This document shows, piece by piece, positions 1-6,082 of a stretch of 13,356 nt of DNA. Under the pieces are notes generated by a model, which did no database searches, was not told the origin of the DNA, and saw only the letters and a list, made by a program, of their open reading frames with translations. The DNA comes from CAWKDC01 sp964383495 (lineage in GTDB: Bacteria > Pseudomonadota > Gammaproteobacteria > JABCZS01): the NCBI GenBank assembly GCA_964383495.1, contig CAYLHG010000024.1:1-13356 (forward strand), given 5' to 3'. The translations under genes were made by a program, and so were the position numbers. Numbering within the stretch: the stretch's first letter is position 1; the number at the start of each line of letters is the position of its first letter.

Positions 1-18
1 TTCTTATGCTTATTCGCT

Positions 19-24
19 TATAAT
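19..24 (+). promoter_or_regulatory. Candidate -10 box of the toxin-antitoxin operon
   Basis: A perfect TATAAT lies 36 bases before the antitoxin ATG. The matching -35 would fall at or just beyond the left edge of the window, so only half of the promoter can be judged. The -10 sits immediately upstream of the palindromic operator at 24-50, the usual arrangement for an autorepressed toxin-antitoxin promoter. Confidence 0.5.
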
Positions 25-50
25 TAAACTAGTTTAAGACTGGTTTAATT
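24..50. promoter_or_regulatory. Palindromic operator with repeated half-sites before the antitoxin gene
   Basis: TTAAACTAGTTTAA at 24-37 is a perfect 14-bp palindrome. Its right half, ACTAGTTTAA (28-37), is repeated with one change as ACTGGTTTAA (39-48), giving an 11-bp period of about one helical turn. The site lies between the -10 and the ribosome binding site. Type II antitoxins, alone or complexed with toxin, typically repress their own operon through such sites. The repeats are seen directly; the binding is inferred. Confidence 0.55.
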
Positions 51-60
51 GGGGGCAATT

Positions 61-300
61 ATGCAATCTATCGGCGCTTTTGAAGCTAAAACCCACTTTT
101 CATCTCTATTAGAGCAAGTAGAGAATGGAGAAGAAATTATTATTACAAAACACGGCAAACCTGTGGCGAAATTGTCGCCTATAGAGCCTAAAAAATTAAG
201 CCGCAAAGAAGCAGTAGAGAATATAAAAAAATTTCAAGAAGAACATAACCTCATTCTTGGAATGGATTGGAAAAAACTAAGAGATGAAGGGAGAAGATAA
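61..300 (+). CDS. Phd/YefM-family antitoxin (VapB-like partner of a PIN toxin)
   Basis: This encodes 79 residues. The N-terminal half (MQSIGAFEAKTHFSSLLEQV, then a GEEIIITKHGKPVAKL stretch at about 23-38) is the Phd/YefM DNA-binding fold, which dimerises and binds the operator. The charged C-terminal half, ending GMDWKKLRDEGRR, is expected to be the flexible part that wraps the toxin. I chose the ATG at 61 because GGGGG at 51-55 lies 5 bases upstream; an in-frame TTG at 49 would add four residues but has no comparable site. The stop codon TAA shares its last A with the toxin ATG, so the two genes should be translationally coupled. In the family, the antitoxin neutralises the RNase and represses transcription. 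The family call is firm; which VapB subgroup it belongs to cannot be said from sequence alone. Confidence 0.85.
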   Translation: MQSIGAFEAKTHFSSLLEQVENGEEIIITKHGKPVAKLSPIEPKKLSRKEAVENIKKFQEEHNLILGMDWKKLRDEGRR

Positions 301-716
301 TGCCATTTGTATTAGATGCATCCATTGCTTTGTCATGGTGTTTTGCAGATGAAAGAACCTCAAAAACGCAAGCGTTGTTGGAAGCCTTAGAAAATGAACA
401 AGAAGAAGCTGTATCGCCTGGGATATGGCCTTTAGAGGTAAGCAACGTTCTTACAATAGCAGAGCGCCAAAAAAGAATAAGTTATAAAGAAATGGTGAGC
501 TACTTGGAATTATTAGCTAGCCTTTCTATTGATATTGATGAAGAAACTTCCACAAAAGCCTTTCATGAAATAACCTTGCTTGCTTACTCCGAAAAAATAA
601 CCACTTATGATGCAGCTTACCTTGAGCTTGCTATTCGACGTGGCTTCCCTCTAGCAACGCGCGATAAAGTACTTGCTCATGTGGCGGAGCGGCTGGGAGT
701 GACTGTCTTAACCTAA
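300..716 (+). CDS. vapC: PIN-domain ribonuclease toxin, VapC family
   Basis: This 138-residue protein has normal VapC length. PIN-domain acidic residues are in the expected places: D6 in FVLDAS, E46 in PLEVSN, D104 in TTYDAAYLELA and D122 in LATRDKVL. Together these should bind Mg2+ or Mn2+ for single-strand RNA cleavage. Known VapC toxins cut tRNA anticodon loops or the 23S sarcin-ricin loop; the target of this one is unknown. The ATG overlaps the antitoxin TAA by one base (TAATG) and GGGAGA lies just upstream, so the pair forms one operon. All four acidic residues are kept, so the toxin looks active rather than decayed. Its stop ends at 716 and the oppositely directed gatB stop begins at 717, leaving no room for a terminator. 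Family assignment is confident. Confidence 0.9.
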   Translation: MPFVLDASIALSWCFADERTSKTQALLEALENEQEEAVSPGIWPLEVSNVLTIAERQKRISYKEMVSYLELLASLSIDIDEETSTKAFHEITLLAYSEKITTYDAAYLELAIRRGFPLATRDKVLAHVAERLGVTVLT

Positions 717-2150
717 TTACGTTAGCTTCTTGCCCAATAGCTCATTCAACTGCGCAGGGTTTGCCGTGCCTTTCGAAGCTTTCATCACTTGCCCTACAAA
801 AAAGGCAAATAATTTATCTTTCCCCGCACGATACTCTTTTAATTGCTCAGGAAATTGTACCATCACTTCATCAATGATTTTTTCAATTGCAGAAGTGTCT
901 GTCATTTGCTTCAAACCTTTTTCAGCAATGATCGTATCAGGTGCGCCTGCACCTTCACACATGGCTTCAAATACCGTTTTGGCCATTTTGCTAGAAATAG
1001 TGCCGTCTTGAATGCGTGCTACTAACGTCCCTAAATCGATAGCAGGCACAGGGCTTTCTTCAAGGGACAAATTCATTTTGTTCAACGCACCTAATAAATC
1101 GCCCACGACCCAATTTGCCGTGATTTGTGCATGTTGAGGCACTACAGATAATGCTTGTTCGAAATAGTCAGCGAGTGCTTTTTGTGCCACTAATGTGCCA
1201 GCCGTATCAGGATTCAAACCGCATACCGTGATAAAGCGTTCGCGCTTTTGATGAGGCAATTCGGGTAATGTTTGACGAACACGTGCAATCATGTCCTCTG
1301 TGACATGCAATGGCAATAAATCAGGATCCGGAAAATAGCGATAGTCATTTGCATTTTCTTTAGTGCGAAGGGTTCGTGTCTCATTTTTGTCCGCATCGTA
1401 CAAACGTGTTTCTTGTGAGATCGTTCCGCCATTTTCGAGCACTTCAATTTGACGTTGCACTTCGAAATCAATGGCGCGTTCAACAAACCTGAAAGAATTT
1501 AAATTTTTAATTTCTGTGCGTGTTCCAAACTTATCACTGCCTTTTTTGCGAACAGAAACGTTTGCATCGCAGCGGAAAGAACCCTCTTGCATGTTACCAT
1601 CGCAAATATCGATGTACCGCAACAAATTATGCAATGTTTTTAAATAGGCAACGGCTTCTTTGGAATTGCGCATGTCAGGTTCAGAAACAATTTCTAATAA
1701 TGGAATACCTGCGCGATTTAAATCGATCCCGGTGCTGCCTTGGAAATCTTCATGCAATGATTTCCCTGCATCTTCTTCTAAATGCGCGCGTGTGATGCGG
1801 ATGCGTTTTATATTGTCTACGTCTAATGTCACATCAAGATAACCTTGTTGCACAATTGGCAATTCGAACTGGCTTATTTGATAACCTTTGGGCAAATCAG
1901 GATAAAAATAATTTTTGCGTGCAAATACAGAAATGGGTTCAACTCTAGCATGAACCGCTAATCCTAATGCAATCGCTTTATCTACCACTGCAGCGTTCAA
2001 TGCGGGTAACACGCCGGGTGCACCAATATCAATCATGCAGACTTGTGTATTGGGTGCTGCACCAAATGCAGTACTGCTGCCAGAAAAAATTTTGGATTGT
2101 GTATTTAATTGTGCGTGAACCTCAAGCCCAATCACTGTTTCCCATGTCAT
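717..2150 (-). CDS. gatB: Asp/Glu-tRNA(Asn/Gln) amidotransferase subunit B
   Basis: GatB is the kinase and tRNA-binding subunit of GatCAB. It activates the side chain of misacylated Glu-tRNA(Gln) or Asp-tRNA(Asn) with ATP so that ammonia from GatA can amidate it. The 477 residues match normal family length. Visible motifs are VIGLEVHAQL (6-15), GAPGVLPALN (43-52), FARKNYFYPDLPKGYQISQ (76-94), HLEEDAGKS (123-131) and the GatB signature around DLNRAGIPLLEIVSEPD (143-159). The last ~150 residues form the helical YqeY-like tail that recognises the tRNA elbow. The ATG at 2150 is preceded by GGGG 7 bases upstream and lies 4 bases beyond the gatA stop, so it is translated from the same mRNA. The gene is last in the operon and meets the toxin gene end to end. 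No anomalies are seen in the active core. Confidence 0.97.
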   Translation of the reverse strand: MTWETVIGLEVHAQLNTQSKIFSGSSTAFGAAPNTQVCMIDIGAPGVLPALNAAVVDKAIALGLAVHARVEPISVFARKNYFYPDLPKGYQISQFELPIVQQGYLDVTLDVDNIKRIRITRAHLEEDAGKSLHEDFQGSTGIDLNRAGIPLLEIVSEPDMRNSKEAVAYLKTLHNLLRYIDICDGNMQEGSFRCDANVSVRKKGSDKFGTRTEIKNLNSFRFVERAIDFEVQRQIEVLENGGTISQETRLYDADKNETRTLRTKENANDYRYFPDPDLLPLHVTEDMIARVRQTLPELPHQKRERFITVCGLNPDTAGTLVAQKALADYFEQALSVVPQHAQITANWVVGDLLGALNKMNLSLEESPVPAIDLGTLVARIQDGTISSKMAKTVFEAMCEGAGAPDTIIAEKGLKQMTDTSAIEKIIDEVMVQFPEQLKEYRAGKDKLFAFFVGQVMKASKGTANPAQLNELLGKKLT

Positions 2151-2154
2151 GCTC

Positions 2155-3609
2155 TTACCCCTTATTTTCTGGTGTTTTAGTGTGCCAATCTGTGTGCATC
2201 TGGTACTGATGCCCTAAATGCAATAATGTTGCTTCATCAAATACTTTCCCAATTAATTGCATTCCTACTGGCAAGCCATTCGCAAAACCACACGGAATAG
2301 ACATGCCTGGCAATCCTGCTAAATTGACTGCAATGGTATAAATATCTGACAAATACATCGCAACGGGATCAGCTGTTTTTTCACCTAGTTTAAATGCGGG
2401 TGTGGGTGTTGTGGGCCCTAAAATTACATCTACTGTTTCGAATGCGCGTGCGAAATCATTTGCAATTAAATGACGCACTTTCAACGCCTTCACATAATAA
2501 GCATCAAAATAACCCGCAGATAATGCATAGGTGCCGATCATAATGCGTCGCTTTACTTCTGCTCCAAATCCTTCTGCACGAGAGCGTTCATACAAATCTT
2601 GTAAATTTTTAGGATGCTCGCAGCGGTAACCAAAACGCACGCCATCATAACGTGACAAATTAGAAGACGCTTCTGCAGGAGCAATCACATAATAAGCTGG
2701 AATGGATAAATCAATGGTATCAAGCTTAATTTCATGAAAAGTAACACCCAGCGTGGATAATACTTTTTGTGCTTGCTCAATGCATGCGGCTACTTCAGGG
2801 TTTAAACGCTTATCAAAAAATACACTGGGCAACCCTACTTTCAAAGGGCGAAGCGGTTTTTCTAAATGCGCTGTGTAATCAGGTACTGGCATATCCACAC
2901 TGGTGGAATCGCGAGGGTCGTGGCCAGCCATCACGTTCAACAACATGGCCGCATCATAAGCTGTTTTGGTCATAGGCCCGCCCTGATCAAGGCTGGATGC
3001 GTAAGCCACCATGCCATAACGAGACACGCGCCCATAGGTAGGCTTTAATCCTGTAATGCCGGTTAAGGCGGCAGGCTGACGAATAGAGCCACCCGTGTCT
3101 GTGCCTGTGGCAGCAGGTGCTAAGCCGCCTGCGACTGCTGCAGCAGAACCACCCGAGCTGCCGCCAGGGACGTAATCCGTATTCCAAGGGTTGCGCACGG
3201 GTCCATAGAAACTGTTTTCATTAGAAGAGCCCATCGCAAATTCATCCATGTTGGTTTTACCTAACATGACAAGCCCCGCTGCGCGGCATTTTTCAATCAC
3301 GGTAGCATCATAGGGAGAGATAAAATTATCTAACATTTTGGAGCCACAACTTGTTTTAATATCTTTCGTACAAAAAATATCTTTTTGAGCAAGCGGGATG
3401 CCGGTGAGTGAGCCAGCTTTGCCAGCCTTGCGTGCTTTATCCGCATGTTCAGCTTGCTCTAAGGCTAGCGTTTCTGTGACAGTAATAAAACTGTTGAGGG
3501 TTTTGTCATGCGTGCGAATGCGGTCTAGGAAGTGGCGCGTTAATTCGACGCTGGTATATTTCTCTTGGGCCAAATCACTGGCCATGTCGCGTAATGTTTT
3601 ATGATGCAT
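2155..3609 (-). CDS. gatA: Asp/Glu-tRNA(Asn/Gln) amidotransferase subunit A (glutaminase)
   Basis: GatA hydrolyses glutamine (or asparagine) and channels the ammonia to GatB. It belongs to the amidase-signature family. The 484 residues are full length. The Ser-cisSer-Lys triad is complete: K76 in PLAQKDIF, cis-Ser S151 in PGGSSGGS and nucleophile S175 in DTGGSIRQ. The spacings of 75 and 24 residues match those I recall for S. aureus GatA. Substrate-loop motifs such as GLKPTYGRVSRYGMVAYASS are also intact. The start is the ATG at 3609, with AGAGG a few bases upstream and 9 bases after the gatC stop. It lies between gatC and gatB in a three-gene leftward operon. The presence of the complex suggests that GlnRS and/or AsnRS is missing from the organism, which this window cannot test. 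Confidence 0.97.
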   Translation of the reverse strand: MHHKTLRDMASDLAQEKYTSVELTRHFLDRIRTHDKTLNSFITVTETLALEQAEHADKARKAGKAGSLTGIPLAQKDIFCTKDIKTSCGSKMLDNFISPYDATVIEKCRAAGLVMLGKTNMDEFAMGSSNENSFYGPVRNPWNTDYVPGGSSGGSAAAVAGGLAPAATGTDTGGSIRQPAALTGITGLKPTYGRVSRYGMVAYASSLDQGGPMTKTAYDAAMLLNVMAGHDPRDSTSVDMPVPDYTAHLEKPLRPLKVGLPSVFFDKRLNPEVAACIEQAQKVLSTLGVTFHEIKLDTIDLSIPAYYVIAPAEASSNLSRYDGVRFGYRCEHPKNLQDLYERSRAEGFGAEVKRRIMIGTYALSAGYFDAYYVKALKVRHLIANDFARAFETVDVILGPTTPTPAFKLGEKTADPVAMYLSDIYTIAVNLAGLPGMSIPCGFANGLPVGMQLIGKVFDEATLLHLGHQYQMHTDWHTKTPENKG

Positions 3610-3618
3610 GAGAAACCT

Positions 3619-3906
3619 CTATTCAATCACTTGAGGGACAAGGAATAGTCCAAATTCAGTGGCAGGTGCGTTTGCCAGCACAGCATCGCGCTGCTCGGGT
3701 TCGGTGGCGATATCAGCGCGAAGAGGTTGTGATTCGCCAGAAGTATGTGACATAGGCGAGATGTGCGATGTATCTACTGTTTGCATTTGTGCCATGAGTG
3801 CCAGGATATTGTTAAGATTTTTATCGTAGGTTGGGATGTCTTTTTCATCCAGACCTAGGCGGGCGAGGAAAGCCACGTTTTTAATTTCTTGATGAGAGAT
3901 AGTCAT
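3619..3906 (-). CDS. gatC: Asp/Glu-tRNA(Asn/Gln) amidotransferase subunit C
   Basis: GatC is the small belt subunit that wraps around the GatA-GatB interface and stabilises GatA. The 95 residues are typical. The N-terminal helical pair contains the family pattern EIKNVAFLARLGL at about 7-19, followed by a helix with the NNILALM stretch. The C-terminal extended part carries the usual acidic and proline-containing belt and ends FGLFLVPQVIE. The start is the ATG at 3906. A strong AAGGAG (minus strand, 3922-3917) lies 10 bases upstream, a slightly long but acceptable spacing. It is the first gene of gatCAB, divergent from mreB, and probably driven by the promoter candidate at 3936-3964. Confidence 0.94.
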   Translation of the reverse strand: MTISHQEIKNVAFLARLGLDEKDIPTYDKNLNNILALMAQMQTVDTSHISPMSHTSGESQPLRADIATEPEQRDAVLANAPATEFGLFLVPQVIE

Positions 3907-3935
3907 CTTGCTAAAACTCCTTGATATATTTGCTC

Positions 3936-3964
3936 ATATTACCACGAAATTTGGACTTGCCCAA
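3936..3964 (-). promoter_or_regulatory. Candidate sigma-70-type promoter for gatCAB
   Basis: On the minus strand, TTGGGC (3964-3959) and TAATAT (3941-3936) are separated by exactly 17 bases. This would start transcription about 25 bases before the gatC ATG. The -35 matches consensus at only 3 of 6 positions. The -10 keeps the three most important positions (T, A and the final T). No stronger pair was found in front of gatC on this strand. Confidence 0.35.
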
Positions 3965-4031
3965 TTGGATATTCATGATAAAGTAATTTAAGGGGAGAGA
4001 TATTGCTTTCGTGAAGTGTTAATTACATTCT

Positions 4032-4054
4032 GGGCGCATAACATGCGCCTCTAC
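4032..4054. repeat. Short GC-rich palindromic repeat in the gatC-mreB divergent region
   Basis: GGCGCAT (4033-4039) and ATGCGCC (4043-4049) form a perfect 7-bp stem around the loop AAC, followed by TCTACG. It is a sharp GC-rich island in AT-rich intergenic DNA. Both ends match those of the larger element at 13268-13314: each starts GGGCGCA and each ends ATGCGCC(T/C)CTACG. I therefore read it as a short member of the same dispersed repeat family. It lies about 90 bases upstream of mreB and could also be transcribed as a small hairpin. Confidence 0.55.
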
Positions 4055-4083
4055 GCTATATTATAGAGTGCTAGGTGTAAAAG

Positions 4084-4114
4084 TTTACAAATGAGATAAG
4101 ATCTTCTGTACAAT
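4084..4114 (+). promoter_or_regulatory. Candidate sigma-70-type promoter for the mreB operon
   Basis: TTTACA (4084-4089, 5 of 6 matches to the -35 consensus) and TACAAT (4109-4114, 5 of 6 to the -10) are 19 bases apart, a longer spacer than the ideal 17. Transcription would begin near 4121, leaving a leader of about 30 bases. The -10 lies inside the perfect inverted repeat at 4101-4123, so promoter activity could depend on a protein bound there. Inference from consensus only. Confidence 0.35.
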
Positions 4115-4123
4115 ACAGAAGAT
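4101..4123. promoter_or_regulatory. Perfect inverted repeat (10-bp arms) in front of mreB
   Basis: ATCTTCTGTA (4101-4110) and TACAGAAGAT (4114-4123) are exact reverse complements around the loop CAA. In RNA the stem could extend by a G-U pair and two A-U pairs. It contains the candidate -10 of mreB and ends 27 bases before the start codon. It may be an operator for a dimeric regulator. The stem is AT-rich and has no free U-tract, so it is a poor terminator. Confidence 0.5.
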
Positions 4124-4150
4124 TTTCACTATCGTGGGCGGATATAAATC

Positions 4151-5194
4151 ATGATCAAGAAATTAAGAGGCATTTTTTCAACCGATTTATCTATCGACTT
4201 GGGTACAGCCATCACGCTTATTTATATGCGGGGAAAGGGAATAGTCTTAAATGAGCCTTCTGTCGTGGCCATCCGTCACGATAAAACCGCGGGGCAGCGT
4301 AGTGTATTAGCAGTTGGGATAGAAGCCAAACGCATGTTAGGTCGTACGCCTGGTAACATCACTGCTATTCGGCCATTAAAAGATGGCGTGATTGCTGATT
4401 TTCACGTCACCGAAAAAATGTTGCAGCATTTTATTCATAAGGTTCATGAATCCAAATTTATGCGCCCCAGCCCGCGCGTATTAGTATGCGTACCTTGTGG
4501 ATCTACCCAAGTAGAGCGGAAGGCGATTCGTGAATCTGTATTATGTGCTGGCGCACGAGAAGTGTACTTAATTGAAGAGCCTATGGCTGCTGCCATTGGT
4601 GCGGGTATGCCAGTTGAAGAAGCCACAGGATCGATGGTGGTTGATATCGGTGGCGGTACAACAGAAGTAGCGATTTTATCATTAAGCGGTATTGTTTACT
4701 CAGCTTCTGTGCGGATTGCAGGCGACAAGTTCGATGAAGCCATCATCAATTATGTCCGTCGGAATTATGGTAGCTTGATTGGGGAAGCGACGGCAGAAAG
4801 AATCAAAACAACCATTGGGGCGGCTTATCCTGGCAATGAAGTGCGTGAAATTGAAGTGCGAGGTCGTAATTTAGCAGAAGGCGTGCCAAGGTCTTTCACA
4901 CTCAATAGCAATGAAATTTTGGAAGCGTTGCAAGAGCCTTTATCAGGCATCGTAGGTGCTGTGAAGGCTGCGTTAGAACAGGCGCCGCCTGAGTTGGCTT
5001 CTGATATTGCTGAGCAAGGTATTGTATTGACTGGGGGCGGTGCTTTATTACGTGATTTGGATCGTTTATTGATGGAAGAAACAGGTCTGCCTGTAATTGT
5101 GGCAGAAGATCCTCTCACATGTGTTGCTCGTGGTGGTGGTCGTGCTCTAGAAATTATGGATGAGCGGGGCGGGGATTTATTATCAACGGAATAA
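4151..5194 (+). CDS. mreB: Rod-shape-determining actin homologue MreB
   Basis: MreB forms membrane-bound filaments that guide lateral wall synthesis with MreC, MreD, RodZ, RodA and PBP2. The 347 residues equal the E. coli length and the sequence is very close to it throughout. Visible parts are an N-terminal amphipathic membrane anchor (MIKKLRGIFS), phosphate-1 loop DLGTAIT (16-22), LIEEPMAAAIGAG (140-152), phosphate-2 loop VVDIGGGTTEVAI (163-175), the conserved GEATAERIK helix (211-219) and adenosine-motif TGGGALLR (294-301). The oddity is I21: the first loop normally reads DLGTANT, so Asn is replaced by Ile through one base (AAC to ATC, 4211-4213). GGGCGGA lies 8 bases before the ATG. It is the first gene of the rightward run and is divergent from gatC. 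Identity is certain. Confidence 0.98.
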   Translation: MIKKLRGIFSTDLSIDLGTAITLIYMRGKGIVLNEPSVVAIRHDKTAGQRSVLAVGIEAKRMLGRTPGNITAIRPLKDGVIADFHVTEKMLQHFIHKVHESKFMRPSPRVLVCVPCGSTQVERKAIRESVLCAGAREVYLIEEPMAAAIGAGMPVEEATGSMVVDIGGGTTEVAILSLSGIVYSASVRIAGDKFDEAIINYVRRNYGSLIGEATAERIKTTIGAAYPGNEVREIEVRGRNLAEGVPRSFTLNSNEILEALQEPLSGIVGAVKAALEQAPPELASDIAEQGIVLTGGGALLRDLDRLLMEETGLPVIVAEDPLTCVARGGGRALEIMDERGGDLLSTE

Positions 5195-5199
5195 CACAT

Positions 5200-5212
5200 A
5201 GAGGCGCATATC
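5200..5212 (+). promoter_or_regulatory. Ribosome binding site and likely ATC start codon of mreC
   Basis: AGAGG (5200-5204), then five bases, then ATC (5210-5212), lies right after the mreB stop. The ATC is at the codon that aligns with Met1 of E. coli MreC. No ATG, GTG or TTG occurs in this frame between the mreB stop and the TTG at 5261, which is inside the transmembrane segment. TAGAGGCGCAT (5199-5209) is also the exact reverse complement of the repeat arm at 4043-4053. Confidence 0.5.
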
Positions 5213-6082
5213 CGATCACTTTTCCGACACAGCTATGCCGCTATTACGCGGCTTTGCCTTTTGTCCTTCTTGTCGATCTTGCTGATTGTGCTGGATCATC
5301 AACAAGGGCATTTGGCGCGCGTTCGCAGTTTTTTAAGTGTGCTGGTATTACCCATTCAATATAGCGTTTCTTTTCCAGAATATTTTTATGAAAAAACGGC
5401 AACACAGCTTAAGTTGCGTGCTGCTTTGATTCGAGAGCTTCAGTCTCTTAAAGTTGAAAATTTAGAGTTGCACCAACGTTTACAATATCTTTTAGCATTA
5501 GAAGCAGAAAATAATAGTTTAAAAATGCTCATGAAAACAGCCTCCAATCCTAATGAAAAAATAGCTGTTGCTGATGTGTTGGAAATTAATACAACACCCT
5601 ATTCTCAACGTATTGTGATTAATCGTGGCCGTGCAGATGGCGTATACGAAGGGCAACCGATTGTTGATGCCATGGGTATTTTGGGGCAAGTAATTGAAGT
5701 AGGACCTAAAACCAGTGTGGTATTATTGCTTACGGATAAACAGCATGCGATTCCTGTTCAGTCAAGCCGCAGTGGTGCGCGTGCATTGGCATTTGGCGGC
5801 GGCGCGGTAGACAAGCTCAATATTACACATGTCACGCTCACTGCGGATTTTGCGGTGGGGGATGTGTTGATCAGTTCAGGATTAGGGCAGCGCTTCCCAC
5901 GCGGATACCCCGTGGGTGTTGTGCAATCCATCAATCGAGAAGGAGGCGGCGCATTTATTGTCGTTACAGCAAAACCTTTAGCGCGGATTGATGTTGCACG
6001 TGAATTATTATTGATTTGGCCTGACAGCAGTTCATTCGCCACGGAAGATGAAGAAAAACAGCCTGAGGGGAAAGGTGAATGA
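5210..6082 (+). CDS. mreC: Rod-shape-determining protein MreC
   Basis: MreC is a bitopic inner-membrane protein whose periplasmic part activates the PBP2-RodA wall synthase. From the proposed ATC start it has 290 residues: a short basic cytoplasmic tail (IRSLFRHSYAAITR), a transmembrane helix at about 15-29, a coiled coil at about 65-108 rich in Leu, Glu and Lys, and a periplasmic beta-domain with DGVYEGQPIVD, GILGQV and SSGLGQRFPRGYPVGVV. The next usable start, TTG at 5261, would remove the tail and part of the membrane helix, leaving 273 residues. With ATC as residue 1, F5, the R-L pair at 14-15 and D29 fall exactly where I recall them in E. coli MreC (MKPIF..., 25 residues from F to D). 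It begins 15 bases after the mreB stop and overlaps mreD by 4 bases (ATGA). The product is certain, the start less so. Confidence 0.93.
   Translation: MRSLFRHSYAAITRLCLLSFLSILLIVLDHQQGHLARVRSFLSVLVLPIQYSVSFPEYFYEKTATQLKLRAALIRELQSLKVENLELHQRLQYLLALEAENNSLKMLMKTASNPNEKIAVADVLEINTTPYSQRIVINRGRADGVYEGQPIVDAMGILGQVIEVGPKTSVVLLLTDKQHAIPVQSSRSGARALAFGGGAVDKLNITHVTLTADFAVGDVLISSGLGQRFPRGYPVGVVQSINREGGGAFIVVTAKPLARIDVARELLLIWPDSSSFATEDEEKQPEGKGE

Noticed and set aside
49..60. TTG at 49 as the antitoxin start.
   Set aside because: The ATG at 61 has GGGGG at good spacing and begins at the normal family N-terminus; the TTG would lie over the operator repeat with no ribosome site.
4104..4120. CTGT...ACAG in the mreB leader as a LexA (SOS) box.
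   Set aside because: The spacing is N5 rather than the N8 of the CTGT-N8-ACAG site, and nothing nearby is an SOS gene.
4462..4475. TTATGCGCCCC inside mreB resembles the right end of the repeat at 13301-13310.
   Set aside because: It encodes the highly conserved FMRPSPRV segment of MreB, so the match is explained by coding constraint and has no palindromic partner.
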